Shown here: positions 54,188-64,000 of the stretch, in pieces
How positions within the stretch are numbered: the stretch's first letter is position 1
Layout: every line of letters starts with the position of its first letter
DNA from: Acanthamoeba lenticulata
Lineage: Eukaryota; Discosea; Longamoebia; Acanthamoebidae
Assembly (NCBI GenBank): GCA_002179805.1
Contig: NAVB01000066.1
Location: 1 to 64,000, forward strand
DNA: 64,000 bases
Direction of reading: 5' to 3'
Program-made: the position numbers and the translations under genes
Notes under the pieces: model-generated
Told to the model about the DNA's origin: nothing
Seen by the model: only the letters and a program-made list of their open reading frames with translations
Databases searched by the model: none

Positions 54188-56105
54188 TCAATAGGGCGCG
54201 GCCACGCTCTGAACGGCGCCGCCATTGACCACGAACTGGAGCGTTGACGAACACGGCTGGCCGTTGGTCGAGGAGAAGGTCCACATGCCCGTCTGCCAGC
54301 CAGCAGCCATGGTGACGAAGCCCTGGCCGTTGCCGCAGTCCACCTGGACCGAGGTCGATCCAGGAATCGTCACGGCCATCCACCACGCACTCGTTCCCCT
54401 GATGCTGCAGGTCAGCACAGAGGCCAGAAAGTAGAGGAAAGAAGGGGGAAGCGCACGTGTAGAACGTGAAGGTGTAAGTGCCGTCGTTGGATGACGCCGC
54501 AGGACTAGGCGAAGCAGAGGCACCAGCAGCAGGGCTCGGGCAGGGGGTGGTCGCCGCATTGGGTGAGCTCGACGGGGACGCAGAGGACTTGGCCTGGGGA
54601 GAAGCGCTGGGCGTGGCCGATGAGGCGGCCTTGGGCGAGCAGGACGGCGACGATGCCGCAGCCGGACTCGGGGAGGGCGAAGCTGCGGTCGACGCCCCGT
54701 TGATGCACACCTCGCCAGCCGAGTTGACGCTGAACGTGGTCGGGGACGACACCAAGCTGCTCAGCATGGTCAGCTTGGCGGTGACGGGCGTCGACCAGTC
54801 GTCGGCCAAGAGGCCGCCCGTGTCGCCCGAGTCCGGGTTGAGGCACCAGAAGAACTGGTCCGTCATGTCCTTGGTTTCGAGGTAGCTGGCCAGGGCTTCC
54901 ATCCACGTGGCGTCGTTTCCGCTGTAGGGCCCGCCCCACTCGCCGATGACAACGGCGTTACCGGTCAGATCTGGAATGTAACCTGCGCAATTTGGAAAGC
55001 GTTGTGAGCCCAAGAGGTCATGCGCGAATCAGGGCGCTGCAGGTGAAGGCTACCCCAGTGAGCCTCCCAGATGGCGGCCATGTTAGAAGGGAAGTTGGAG
55101 GCCGAGAAGTAGGACTGGCCGTAGACGTTGGGGCCGTACACATGCGGGCTGTACACCAGCTTCCACGGGTTGTTGATCACCACGGGGGATGACCGCACTC
55201 CCTGTTGTGGCATTGAAGCGTGAGAAACCGAGAGAAGTAGACGAAGGAACATGGGACGGACACGTACAACAAGATCTTCGCCATAGAAGCAGGCGTCAGA
55301 GCATGACGGCGAGTTGGCCGTGCCTTCGACAAAGATCAAGAACCGGCTGCTCACGCTCGATGCGATCGCGTTGGCCAACCTGGCCGAGCCCTTGGCCCAG
55401 TCCGTGGACGAGCCGTCGCCCCACGTGGCCGAGAAGGGTTCGTTCTTGAGGTCGGCAGCAAACACGTTCCACTGGTCTTTGTAGCGCTGGAGCATCTTGG
55501 TCCACCCCGAGATCACCGTCGCCTCTGGGTTGGCCGAGTTGTACCACAGCCCGTCGGAGGCGTAGGAGTCTGCCGTGAAGGAGTGGAGATCGAGCATGAT
55601 GAGGATGCCGCGCGAGGCCGCAGCCTGCACGATCTTGTCCATAATGGCCAGCGACGTGAGGCCCTGAAGGTCCGAGTTGGCGCTGTAATCGATGCTGCCT
55701 GGCGAGGCGTCGTTCAGGGCCAGTTGCAGGTGAAACGGCAGCTGCAGACATGCAAGTCACATTGGGCTTCATGATCAGCAAGAAGCTCAAGAGAAGACGC
55801 TGGAGCTGGGGATGAGAAGAGAGCCGTACGCGAATGGCATTGAAGCCGTTGTCGGCCAAAAAGTCGAGGAAGAACGTGTAGGACTTTGACCACAGGCCAT
55901 GCACCACGTTCTGCGAGGTCTCGAAGCCGAACCAGGAGGCTCCCTTGAGGCGCAATCGGTTGCCGTTGACAAACAGCCCGCCTTGCTCCGACGTGAAGTT
56001 GAGCGAAGAAGTCGCGATGCAAGAGTCTGCTTCTGCGCTGGGCAGCGCACTGAGGGCGACCACGATGACGCCGACGATGGCGAAAAGGAAGATGATGCCC
56101 TTCAT
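54188..56105 (-). CDS. Secreted GH5 glycoside hydrolase (endoglucanase-like) with C-terminal binding domain
   Basis: Signal peptide MKGIIFLFAIVGVIVVALSA with probable cleavage after SAEA. The GH5 (beta/alpha)8 barrel shows FVNGNRLRLKGASWFGFET, DNGFNAIR, ILIMLDLHSF, the acid/base motif AADLKNEPFSATW, VYSPHVYG and the nucleophile motif VVIGEWGGPYSG, then FFWCLNPDSGDTGG. A Ser/Pro/Ala linker (about residues 370-450; repeated SPSPAA units) joins a C-terminal domain of ~85 residues (GTSAWWMAVTIPGSTSVQV, GWQTGMWTFSST) resembling a carbohydrate-binding module with two or more exposed Trp. It most likely digests beta-glucans from food or the amoeba's own cyst wall. Stop at 54188-54190. Four introns. 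Confidence 0.9.
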
Positions 56106-56517
56106 CCTTTACTGACGACTGATATCCGACACGGAAGATCTCAACACTTCTTCTTAGGTGTGAAGAAGGTTGGATGGCGAGGAAGGAGGAGTGTGTGAGT
56201 AGGAGGTCGGATGAAGCAAAAGAAGGTCGATCGACGCTGCGCTTTATGGGCGGTGGCGGAGTCCGAAGAACGGCGATGGTGCCCGCTGGAGCTTCTTCGA
56301 CGATGATGATCAAACTCCTAAAGCCCTAATGCAGCCTCGTACGAGCCGACCATAGGCCACACGGCTCAGTTGCGGGGAGGAGCATGAAGGGGAGCTTATG
56401 GCGCCACACCCACGTTCCGCCCGCAGTTGCCCCATGCGAACCGCCGCGCTATTTGGAGAATGTGTGCGAAATAAAATTTATTTTGATTTTTAATTGGCGG
56501 GAAGGGTAAGGCGTGCG
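56106..56517. other. Intergenic stretch, upstream of GH5 gene
   Basis: 412 bases between the GH5 start and the stop of the F-box gene on the same strand. It should hold the GH5 promoter. No RNA gene, repeat or supported frame seen; an AT-rich patch lies at 56468-56494. Confidence 0.5.
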
Positions 56518-58971
56518 TTACGGATTGGCCCGAGCGAGGTCGGTCATGGCAGCGGCCACGTCGATGGGCGCTCGGCAGCTCACCGATTGCGCTACCCTGA
56601 CCAGTTCGTTGCGCACAAGTGGATTTGCATGGTGGAGTAGGTGTTCCAGCCGTGCCTTGTCGTCGGCCTGGAGAAGATCTACTCACGAATTCCTCTACGT
56701 CAATCAACATATTCAAATGCGCAAGTGGAGCACACAACGTACCCTGAGCCACGAGTTGTTGTATAACCAGCCAGGCCAGTGTGGTGTCGGCCGTGCTGGG
56801 AGCGGTCGGGGTACGAGGAACCACGTCTTCGTCCGAGTCCGACGAGTCAGACTCGGACGAAGAGGCGCTGTGCGCCATCGACGGCGCCGAGACAAAGGAC
56901 GAGCCGCTCGACGGAGCTTGCCACCAGGAAAACTGAGCCGCAGGCTGTGCAAAGCTGCTGCCGAAACCGCCACCAGCGCCCCAAGCGCCATGTTCTTCCT
57001 CTCCTTCTTCCTCCTCCAAGATGTAGGCTTCATCGTCGGTGTCGCTGTAGGGCTCATCCTCGTCGTCGTACGCTCGCGAGCTCACCCCGTCAGGCGTAAT
57101 GTGAGCGACGTTCTCCAGCAGTTGCTCGGCGCGCACGCGAAGCCGCTGAGCAAAGGCCTCCTCCTTCTCACCGAACCGTGAAAACTCTTCCAGCTTCGCC
57201 GCTTTGCTCACCTTCAGGCACGGAACAAACGACGTCAAAACAGCAAAGAAGAAAAGTAAGAAGCAGAAGCAGAAAGGGAAGACAAAGAGAGAGAGAGAGA
57301 GAGAAACCAGCTTGGCCAATAGGAGGGCGGCCTGGAGGCACTGCCAGCGCGAACACGCCCCAGCGTGCGCCTGGTCGACGTACTGCACGAGAACGCTGTC
57401 CTCGGGCACCCGCGGTAACTCTAACGCAGGCCCAAAACGCCACGGTGACCTCCATCAGGAAAAATACTGAATTAAACATAAAATAAAAAATAAATGCAAA
57501 ACAAAAAACGTACCATCCAAGTCTACGACTTCGTCTTCAGACGAAGAGTTCACCCGCATACAGACAAGGTTCATGGTGCTGGCCATCGCCAAGTTCTTTC
57601 GGCGTCCGTTGACACAGCTGAGCAGGTCAGCTACGACGACGGGGCTCACAACGAGGCCCAGCGCGGGCATGCACTTGGCCACGGCCGTGGCGATGTTGTC
57701 CTCGATGCTGTCTACGCCCTCGCGCAGCTCGAGGATTTGTGCCGCCAGACGTCGAAGCGCATGTTCGTCAACGTCGCGTCCGACGGAGAGCGGCGCGGCC
57801 GCGATCACCACGGCGGCCGCCTTCTTGCTGCCCAGCAGCGGGCTCAGGTTGGCCATCACGCCAAGGCTGTCGACCAACTTCTCGCGGTGACCTGCACCGC
57901 ACCCGCGCCAGTGTGAGCGACAGACGTGACCTGATAACACAACGGAGAAGCGAGCACAGAGAGGCCCTGAGCACGCGTACCGAGCAGTTGGACCAGGCGG
58001 GCCCAGTCAGCAGGCGCGCCAGCCCAGGTGGTCGGGAGGAGGTGCGACAGCTCGGGAAAATGCTCGAGATACCAGGCCTTCAGGTGCTTGCCGAGTCCCG
58101 CAAGCGCCGCCAGCTTTTCTCGCCGCACGCGGGCCAAGTGACAAAGCTCGCTCTATCGCCTTGGGTGTGAGACCTCGGCATGTGCCAAACGTTGGAGCTG
58201 ATGCAAGCAAGGACGCACCTCGACGCCGGCTTGAGCAGCATTGCCAAGCTTTTCATTGGCGATGGCGAATGCCAGCGCCCGACGGGCGAGGTCCGGATCC
58301 CAGGCGCGGCGCTTCATCTGCTCGTCCACAACGACTGCACAAGACATCGCGTGAGTCCGGCCAGCATGACGAGATCACGGAAGCGACAAGACAAGGACGG
58401 CGGCAAAGGTACTGTGCTGCCAACGGGAGCAGACGAGCTCGGCGCGGGCCAGGCAGGCGTCGGTGGGCAGGAAGGAGAAAATGTGGAGCATCACCTCGTA
58501 CGGCAGGCGCTCGGACTGGTCCGTGTCGGCCGGGATGGCCGCCGCGCGCGGTCCTGTCCAGGAGGAGTCTCGAGGGTCCGAGAGTCCACGCGTCCTCGCG
58601 CTGGCGGTGAAGGCATCAAGGTGGAGATGGATAGCCCGCAGTAGCTCAATTTGGTTCGTGTTCGCGGGACCACAGAAGCCGTCTCCGGAGTCAGTGAGGC
58701 CGCGGTTGGTGGTCACAACGACAGCGCCCGGTCTGTGGCTCGTCCCTGCCCAGTGGAGAAATAGTGAGCTGGGTGCCTTGGACGCCAGGGGCGGTGTGTG
58801 TGGGAATGTGCCTTGCTTCACGAACGCCAACGCGGGCGATTCGTCGTTGGGTGGCGAGTTGCTCACCGTCGCGCGGCCGAACATTCCGAAACTGGGTCCG
58901 GCCGCGAGGCGATGGTGCGCCGCGGCCTCCGAGAGGGAGCGGAAGGGGTGGTACGCAACCATCCGCACCAT
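56518..58971 (-). CDS. F-box protein, C-terminal region acidic
   Basis: Start MVRMVAYHPFRSLSEAAAHH at 58971. The F-box lies in the first exon: SERLPYEVMLHIFSFLPTDA, LARAELVCSRWQHST. Substrate-side sequence follows in later exons: RRAWDPDLARRALAFAIANE, REKLAALAGLGKHLKAWYLE, HFPELSHLLPTTWAGAP, MANLSPLLGSKKAAAVVIAA, DEHALRRLAAQILELREGVD and VVSPVVVADLLSCVNGRRKN. They look like helical, possibly armadillo-like repeats. The C-terminal part has an acidic run (EEEEGEEEHGAWG) and Ser/Asp clusters (SESDSSDSDED). It ends DVAAAMTDLARANP at 56518. F-box proteins recruit substrates to SCF ligases; the target is unknown. About seven introns. Confidence 0.75.
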
Positions 58972-59335
58972 TTTGCACGTCGCCTGTTGAAGTGAAAAAG
59001 AATCCCCCCCCTCCCCGTCGTTGAGTTAAGTGCAGCGACGCGCCACACCGGAGCGGGAGAGACGTGCGTCAAAGGAGGCAGAGCATGTCGCATAGTTGGC
59101 GACCTGGTCGTCGTTCACCAGCGACTCGAAAAGGCACAGGCCAGTGGGTCCCTCCGCCAGAAAAAAGAGGGGTCGGTTGTGTTGGAGCATGAGTAAAAAG
59201 GAATAGGACCCTGCCCTCCTCTTCGGAGGTTGTCATAATAGGCGGCAGGAAAAAGTTGGGGCAAATAAGTGGTGAAGTGAAAGCAAACAAAAAAACTAAA
59301 CTAAAATTTAGTTGTCCTCAGCGCAACGAGGGCGT
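58972..59335. other. Intergenic stretch between two minus-strand genes
   Basis: 364 bases between the ZZ-finger gene stop and the F-box gene start. It has a poly-C tract at about 59005-59016. It should hold the F-box promoter. No RNA gene or supported frame. Confidence 0.5.
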
Positions 59336-60631
59336 TCAATCATCCCCGTCCTCTTCGTCTTCGTCCGACGCGAGGGCTTGGCGGACATTGCCGTTGGTCT
59401 GCTCGAGGGCAGCCACCGCAACTTCGCGTGAAGCACCCAGGGTCTTCATCACCAAATCGAGCTCCAGTTCAGTGTACGTCTTGCCCTCTACGAGCTGCGT
59501 CGCGAAGCGCTCGCGCTCTGCCAGCTCTCGTGCGCAGTCTTCCTCCGATACGTGCACCACCTCCAGCCCTGTTCTCCCACGACACACGCACGCAGCATTT
59601 GCACCATCACTACTTCTGATCTGCTGTTCAAGTTGGGCTCAACTGACTGTACCTGGAGGCATAGCGGAAATGATCTTGTCGGTCCGTTCAGGATCTACAG
59701 AGTTGAAGATCAGCTTCTTGGGACCGTACTTGAGCTCGAACTCGGCCACGTCGGGGTACGGCCGCAGCACGCGCACGTCTGAGTGTCAACACAACATCAC
59801 GACGTGTTGGTGTGCGCAAGCAAAAGTCGGACTTCATTGGTTGGGAAGATCATCCGTACACTGCGTCTCCTTCTGTCGTGAGAAGATGAGAAACTCTTTG
59901 ACCGACTCGAGAGGCTCGTCGAACGGCCCAACGACCTGAAACTTGTGTCCAGCATCGTGGCGGGCCATGCCCTCCGCTCGGCATGACCTGGCAGGCGGTG
60001 GACACGTTCAATGAAAGGTTCACTTCGAGGTCCGCTGGGTGGGGGGGGGGAAGCGGAGAGCGTACAGGCAGAGGTCAAAGCCGTCCTCTGTTTGATCGCA
60101 GTGGAAGCAGTGAAAGCGCGCGCCGATGATCTCCTTGTTGCATACGTCGCACTGCAGCCGCGCCCGAGGAAAACACAGGTGAGCGGGGCAGGCGGGCAGC
60201 CTGGAGATTGATAAGAACGCACCTCCCAATAATCCTCCTCACCGTCGTCATCGTCGTCGTCCTCACCCAAGGGGGCAAAGTCCTCGTCGTCTTCGTCTCC
60301 TTCATGGCGGTCGTGGTGGCAGAAGGTTTCACCTTGGATGGGCGCATGAGCCATGCTAGCACTAGCTAATCGAAGCGGGAATTTTAAATAAATTTAAATA
60401 AAAATATAAACGTACCTTCGTGACAGGCGTGCTTCGCCTCCGGCGGCAGGGTCTCCTTGTGCTCTTCCTGCTGGGGAGCTACCTGCGCCAGTTCTTGTTT
60501 GCGCTGCTGGTACTCGTCCTCGAGAATGAAGCCCGAACGGAAGAGGTCCTCAAGCTTTTGGAGTTCTTGATCTGTTTTTTGTGCTCAGCGAGGAATCAGG
60601 TTCAAAAAAAGTGGACAATCGTACCTGACAT
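59336..60631 (-). CDS. ZZ-type zinc-finger protein with UBA-like C-terminus
   Basis: ATG at 60631. The first exon is three residues (MSD), spliced across 60571-60625 to QELQKLEDLFRSGFILEDEY, a helical SHOCT-like segment. Next come an acidic stretch (GEDDDDDDGEEDYWE) and a ZZ finger CDVCNKEIIGARFHCFHCDQ continuing EDGFDLC, with the C-x2-C ... C-x2-C ligands. A mid-domain follows (HKFQVVGPFDEPLESVKEFL, VRVLRPYPDVAEFELKYGPK, LIFNSVDPERTDKIISAMP). The C-terminal ~60 residues, LDLVMKTLGASREVAVAALE then NGNVRQALASDEDEEDGDD, look like a NAC/UBA-type helical domain. Domains suggest a ubiquitin- or N-degron-linked adaptor; the specific role is unknown. Confidence 0.75.
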
Positions 60632-60773
60632 GGGTGTAATGCAACGAAGTGGCAAGATTACAGCAGGTATCGTAAATGCGCAAAAATCTTCCTCAAACAG
60701 ATAGCAAAAAATTTATTCTACAGGAAAAGTGGAAAAGTGGAGGAAAAAGAGAGTATTGCAACGTTGGACAACG
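60632..60773. promoter_or_regulatory. Divergent promoter interval, ZZ-finger gene / epimerase gene
   Basis: 142 bases separate the start codons of the ZZ-finger gene (minus) and the glucose-6-phosphate epimerase-like gene (plus). It is A-rich near 60676-60750. A bidirectional promoter is likely; no element identified. Confidence 0.4.
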
Positions 60774-62156
60774 ATGGCCACGCTGGGCAAAGCCAAAGGA
60801 GGGCTGGAGAGGGTGGTTCTGGAGCATGCAGCGTCAGGAGCCACAGCCGAGGTCTACTTGCTGGGCGCGCATCTTACCTCATTCATTCCGAAGCGAGGTT
60901 GGTTGCCCAACAAGCACACAACTGCCATCTGTGCTTTCATGACTTTGGATGTGGTCTCTTCTCCCCTTACCAAACAGGTGGCGATGACCTCTTGTTTGTC
61001 TCCTCCAAGGCCGAGTTTGCCGAAGGCAAGGCGATTAGGGGAGGCGTGCCCATAATCTTTCCGCAGTTCTCTGACCTGGGGCCGCTGACCAAGCACGGCT
61101 TCGCTCGCACGACAAAGTGGGAGGTGACGGCCTCGTCCTTCTCCTCCGTCACGCTTGCCCTCCGCGCTGCCACCGAGGTCGCGCGCCGCCCGCAGGCCTG
61201 GCCCCACGACTTCGAGGCTCTCTTCCGCGTGACTCTTGTGCCTCACCCTGGTAGAGCCTTCTCTCGTTCTCCTCCCCGCCACATGAACAGGAGCTCCCAC
61301 TGGCGTGCTGATATCTTCGTCATGTAATCGGCGCGCAGAGGACAACACTCAGGCGGCGCTCGAGACTGAGCTGACGGTAAGGAACACGGGTGGATCGGCC
61401 TTTAGCTTCACGACAGCGCTGCACACTTACTTTGCCGTCCGGGACATCCACGTCACCCGCGTCGAGGGCCTCCACCGCCCCGTACGTGCCCTCTTTCTCC
61501 TTCTCTTCTTCCTCCTTCTTCTTGGCGGTAACTTATCGAGCCACCTGGTGGGTGCTGAGTAGGACGCCGAACTGTACTACTTGGATAACGCTGCTGGCAG
61601 GAAGAAGGTCAAGGAAGAGGCTCGTAGCGTGAGCTTTGTAGGCGAGACCGATCGCGCCTACCTTCATACGGGTGATGAGCTGCGTCTCACCGACACTGGT
61701 GCCACATTCCCGGCCTCCCTGATGAAGGGGAGACTCCATTTCTCATCACTTGTTTGTTTCAACTTGTAGAGCGAACGATTGTCATCCAGAAGAGCGGCCT
61801 GGCCGACGCTGTCGTTTGGGTACGTTTTACATCACATGCGGCCGAGTCAAACGCCAGCTGACGCGTTGTTATGTGGACAGAATGTGTGGGCCGACAAGGT
61901 CAAGTCGATTGCTGACCTGGGGGATGACGTACGTGCTCCTTTTCCCGAATCTCACGTCTAGACGAAGAAGCAGCAGCAGAAGAAGGGTGCTAATGTGTAG
62001 AGCCTTGCGTGGGTTCGCATGCAGGAATGGACCAAGTACGCGTGTGTGGAGGCCGCTGCGATAGAACACCCGATCGAGCTGCAGCCGCAGCAGAGCTGGG
62101 TCGGCAAGCAGGTCCTGTTCGAGCAGCGCCCCGCCCGCAGCCCTTCGGCTCTCTGA
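60774..62156 (+). CDS. Glucose-6-phosphate 1-epimerase-like (aldose-1-epimerase fold)
   Basis: Interconverts alpha and beta anomers of hexose 6-phosphates. ATG at 60774 (MATLGKAKGGLERVVLEHAA). Landmarks: AEVYLLGAHLTSF, DLLFVSSKAEFAEGKAIRGG, VPIIFPQFSDLGPLTKHGFA with the R-G-G-x-P-x-x-F-P-x-F core and catalytic-type His, LHTYFAVRDIHVTRVEGL with a second His, YLDNAAGRKKVKEEARS, VVWNVWADKVKSIADLGDD, and WTKYACVEAAAIEHPIELQP with the catalytic-type Glu. This is the order seen in yeast YMR099C and plant apospory-associated-C proteins. About seven introns. The end GKQVLFEQRPARSPSAL is normal in length. Confidence 0.9.
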
Positions 62157-62353
62157 TGTTCGTGCTGGCGTCGCTCTCGGTCTTGCTGAGGTCGGCATCT
62201 CCGCCAGATTTCCGTGAGGCTTTGAATTTCCATAATGCAGACAACAACACAGTTCGCAGCAACATCTATCGTACGCCAAGCAGGACTTGATTGATTTGAT
62301 TCCTTTGGCAGGAAGAAGCAACTGCCTGTGACGGAGAAGGAACCTAGTTATCG

Positions 62354-63119
62354 ATGACAGAGTCGGAGAAGAAGGTGGATGAAATCCCTTACAAATGGAC
62401 GCAAACCCTTTCTGAGGCGACGCTTAGCATTCCTGTACCTGCGGGGACGCGTGCACGCGATGTCAACTGCAAAATCACGGCCACTCATCTTACCGTTGGC
62501 CTTAAGGGGCAACCCCCAATAATCGATGTGCGTACACCTGCGTCCTCCCCCTCATGTTCCGGTGATTTTAATCCTTCGCCTCCCTACAGGGTGAAGTGCA
62601 CAAGAAGATCAAGCCCATCGAGAGCTTCTGGCAAATGGGTAAGTGCAGCTGACATGCGAGTTAAAAAACTTGAATCTTAACCCCTGTCCAGAGGAGGGAA
62701 ACACCATATTTATCGAACTGCAGAAGGTCAACAAGATGGAATGGTGGACGTGCATAATCAAAGGTCACCCTGAGATCGACACCGCGAAGATTGAACCCGA
62801 GAACTCCAAGCTCTCCGACCTTGACGACGAAACGCGCACCATCGTGGAAAAAATGATGGTACCGTTGCCCTGCAAGCCTCTTTACTCGGTTCTCTCGCGC
62901 CTCACCGCTTCCTCTTGCAGTTTGATCAGCGCCAGAAGGCTGCTGGCCTGCCCACATCAGACGAGATGGAGAAGAAGGCTGCGCTTGACAATTTCATCAA
63001 GTCGCATCCCGGTACTGCCCCTCCGCTTGCCTCTCCTTTTGATGTTCGCGGCTCACCGGCCACGGCCTACACGATACAACAACACAGAGATGGACTTCTC
63101 GAACGCCAAGATCGGCTAA
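62354..63119 (+). CDS. NudC-family CS-domain co-chaperone
   Basis: ATG at 62354 ([20 protein letters not shown]). The CS domain continues [60 protein letters not shown] and [20 protein letters not shown]. The conserved NudC tail follows: [27 protein letters not shown]-type helix (DNFIKSHP) and the end [10 protein letters not shown]. NudC proteins are Hsp90 co-chaperones required for dynein-driven nuclear movement. Three introns separate the exons: GT at about 62527, 62639 and 62858, and a short one near 63012-63087. Here the protein lacks the long N-terminal coiled coil of animal NudC. Confidence 0.93.
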
Positions 63120-63226
63120 AAACTCACACGCTCGAGTGCTTGTAATTATTGAGTCCACGAGTGGAGAACACAAACACAGACACACATGTACACAAACTAG
63201 CTCTCTTTATTTCTCTATCTCTAGCG

Positions 63227-64000
63227 TTAGGCGGGAACAGAGTCGACCTCGCGATCGTGGTGTCGGTGAGCGGCGATGGCGTTGAAGAGCTCCTTGCCGA
63301 GGTCGACGAGATCAGCCGCCGGGTTGCGCGACGTGACGACGCCCTGGTTAGAGACCAGCGCCTCGCCCTCGCCGGCGAGCCGGAGGCCTCCCGGGAGGCC
63401 GAGCGACTGGTGCACCAGGTCGACGCCCTCGTTAAGGGCCGCAATGGGCTTGCCGTGCTTGAAGCTCTCGCAGATCCAGGCCTTGACCTCGCCCGACCGC
63501 TTCAGCGCCGCCACATGCTGGGCGCCGCCCACGACGACGATGGCGTCGAACATGACCGAGCGCGACGTGAGGAAGGAGAACTGGCACGTCGTCGAGCCGG
63601 TGCTGCCCTGGACCGTGCCCTTGCGCGGGCCCACGTACATGGGCATGGCCCCGGCAGCCGTCAGGCCGGCGGCGATGGTGGTCAGCTGCACGTTGTCAAA
63701 GCCCGGGCCGACGAGGAAGGCCACCTTGCGGCTCTGGATGGAGTCGCGGGCCGTGTTGGCCTGCGACAACGCCGGCGAGGTGCGCGTCTGGGCCGCGGCG
63801 GCCGCCTCGCCGCCTGCGAAGGCCTTGGGTGGCGCGACGTCGATGGCCTCAGCCACGCGGACGGCCAAGTCAAAGTCGATCCGGTTGAGGATGTCGTTGA
63901 CCATCCGCTCGCGCACGCCCATGTCATCGACCTTGCCCAGCTCGAACTGGGCCGCGGCAACCAGGTGCTCCCGCTCCCACGCCGTCAGCGAGTTGTAGAA
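63227..64000 (-). CDS. Large-subunit catalase, C-terminal part, cut by window end
   Basis: Only the end of the gene lies here. From the right edge: NSLTAWEREHLVAAAQFELG, KVDDMGVRERMVNDILNRID and FDLAVRVAEAIDVAPPK are the helical end of a clade-2 catalase core. The extra flavodoxin/DJ-1-like domain of large catalases follows: SRKVAFLVGPGFDNVQLTTI, AGAMPMYVGPRKGTV, SVMFDAIVVVGGAQHVAALK, EVKAWICESFKHGKPIAALN and VVTSRNPAADLVDLGKELFN. The heme-binding core lies outside the window. Such catalases (>700 residues per subunit) are common in bacteria and fungi and remove hydrogen peroxide. No intron in this part. Confidence 0.9.
   Translation of the reverse strand, partial: FYNSLTAWEREHLVAAAQFELGKVDDMGVRERMVNDILNRIDFDLAVRVAEAIDVAPPKAFAGGEAAAAAQTRTSPALSQANTARDSIQSRKVAFLVGPGFDNVQLTTIAAGLTAAGAMPMYVGPRKGTVQGSTGSTTCQFSFLTSRSVMFDAIVVVGGAQHVAALKRSGEVKAWICESFKHGKPIAALNEGVDLVHQSLGLPGGLRLAGEGEALVSNQGVVTSRNPAADLVDLGKELFNAIAAHRHHDREVDSVPA

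Overview
The window is gene-dense, GC-rich eukaryotic nuclear DNA, most likely from Acanthamoeba or a close amoebozoan relative. Genes sit on both strands, are split by many short GT-AG introns, and are often separated by only 100-250 bases. The 5S rRNA gene at 21584-21702 reads like the Acanthamoeba 5S sequence as I remember it; that is recall, not a search. Two tRNA genes, ribosomal protein S27, coatomer zeta and NudC are typical nuclear housekeeping genes. Exon boundaries come from reading GT/AG sites and protein similarity by eye, so gene ends are firmer than inner splice sites.

Layout. 1-6007: end of a TKL-like kinase (+), a NADAR-domain gene (-) and a membrane-anchored NADPH-cytochrome P450 reductase (-). 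6324-6408: tRNA-Leu(UAA). 6583-13076: LRR protein, geranylgeranyl-reductase-like flavoprotein, coatomer zeta and a doubtful small gene (all +). 13456-19832: EF-hand type II NADH dehydrogenase, a decayed kinase, RPS27 and a SNIP1-like FHA protein (+). 20018-27564: membrane-anchored purple acid phosphatase that contains a 5S rRNA gene between its exons, then a SulP/STAS anion transporter (+). 27673-33962: three tandem paralogous genes, each with a fungal-type Zn2Cys6 cluster, a coiled coil and a PAS-like domain, with a tRNA-Ile(AAU) on the other strand between copies two and three. 34167-46271: polytopic membrane protein (-), a head-to-head pair of PPR genes, a mitochondrial carrier, a small twin-CX3C secreted/IMS-type protein, an ASCH-like gene with an in-frame TAG, and a 3-hydroxyacyl-CoA dehydratase. 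46565-54074: a large RING/IBR plus MYCBP2-type RING-Cys-relay protein (+), a calpain (-) and a zinc-ribbon/IFI6-ISG12-like protein (+). 54188-64000: GH5 glycosidase (-), F-box protein (-), ZZ-finger protein (-), glucose-6-phosphate 1-epimerase-like protein (+), NudC (+) and the C-terminal part of a large-subunit catalase (-).

The genes do not form one pathway. The most notable features are the tandem Zn2Cys6/coiled-coil/PAS regulators, which share one intron that splits the zinc cluster, and the E3-ligase-like protein joining a RING-IBR front end to a MYCBP2-type relay module. Next come the 5S gene inside a phosphatase gene and several locally damaged reading frames (coatomer zeta, the ASCH-like gene, the kinase remnant) that need checking against reads or transcripts.
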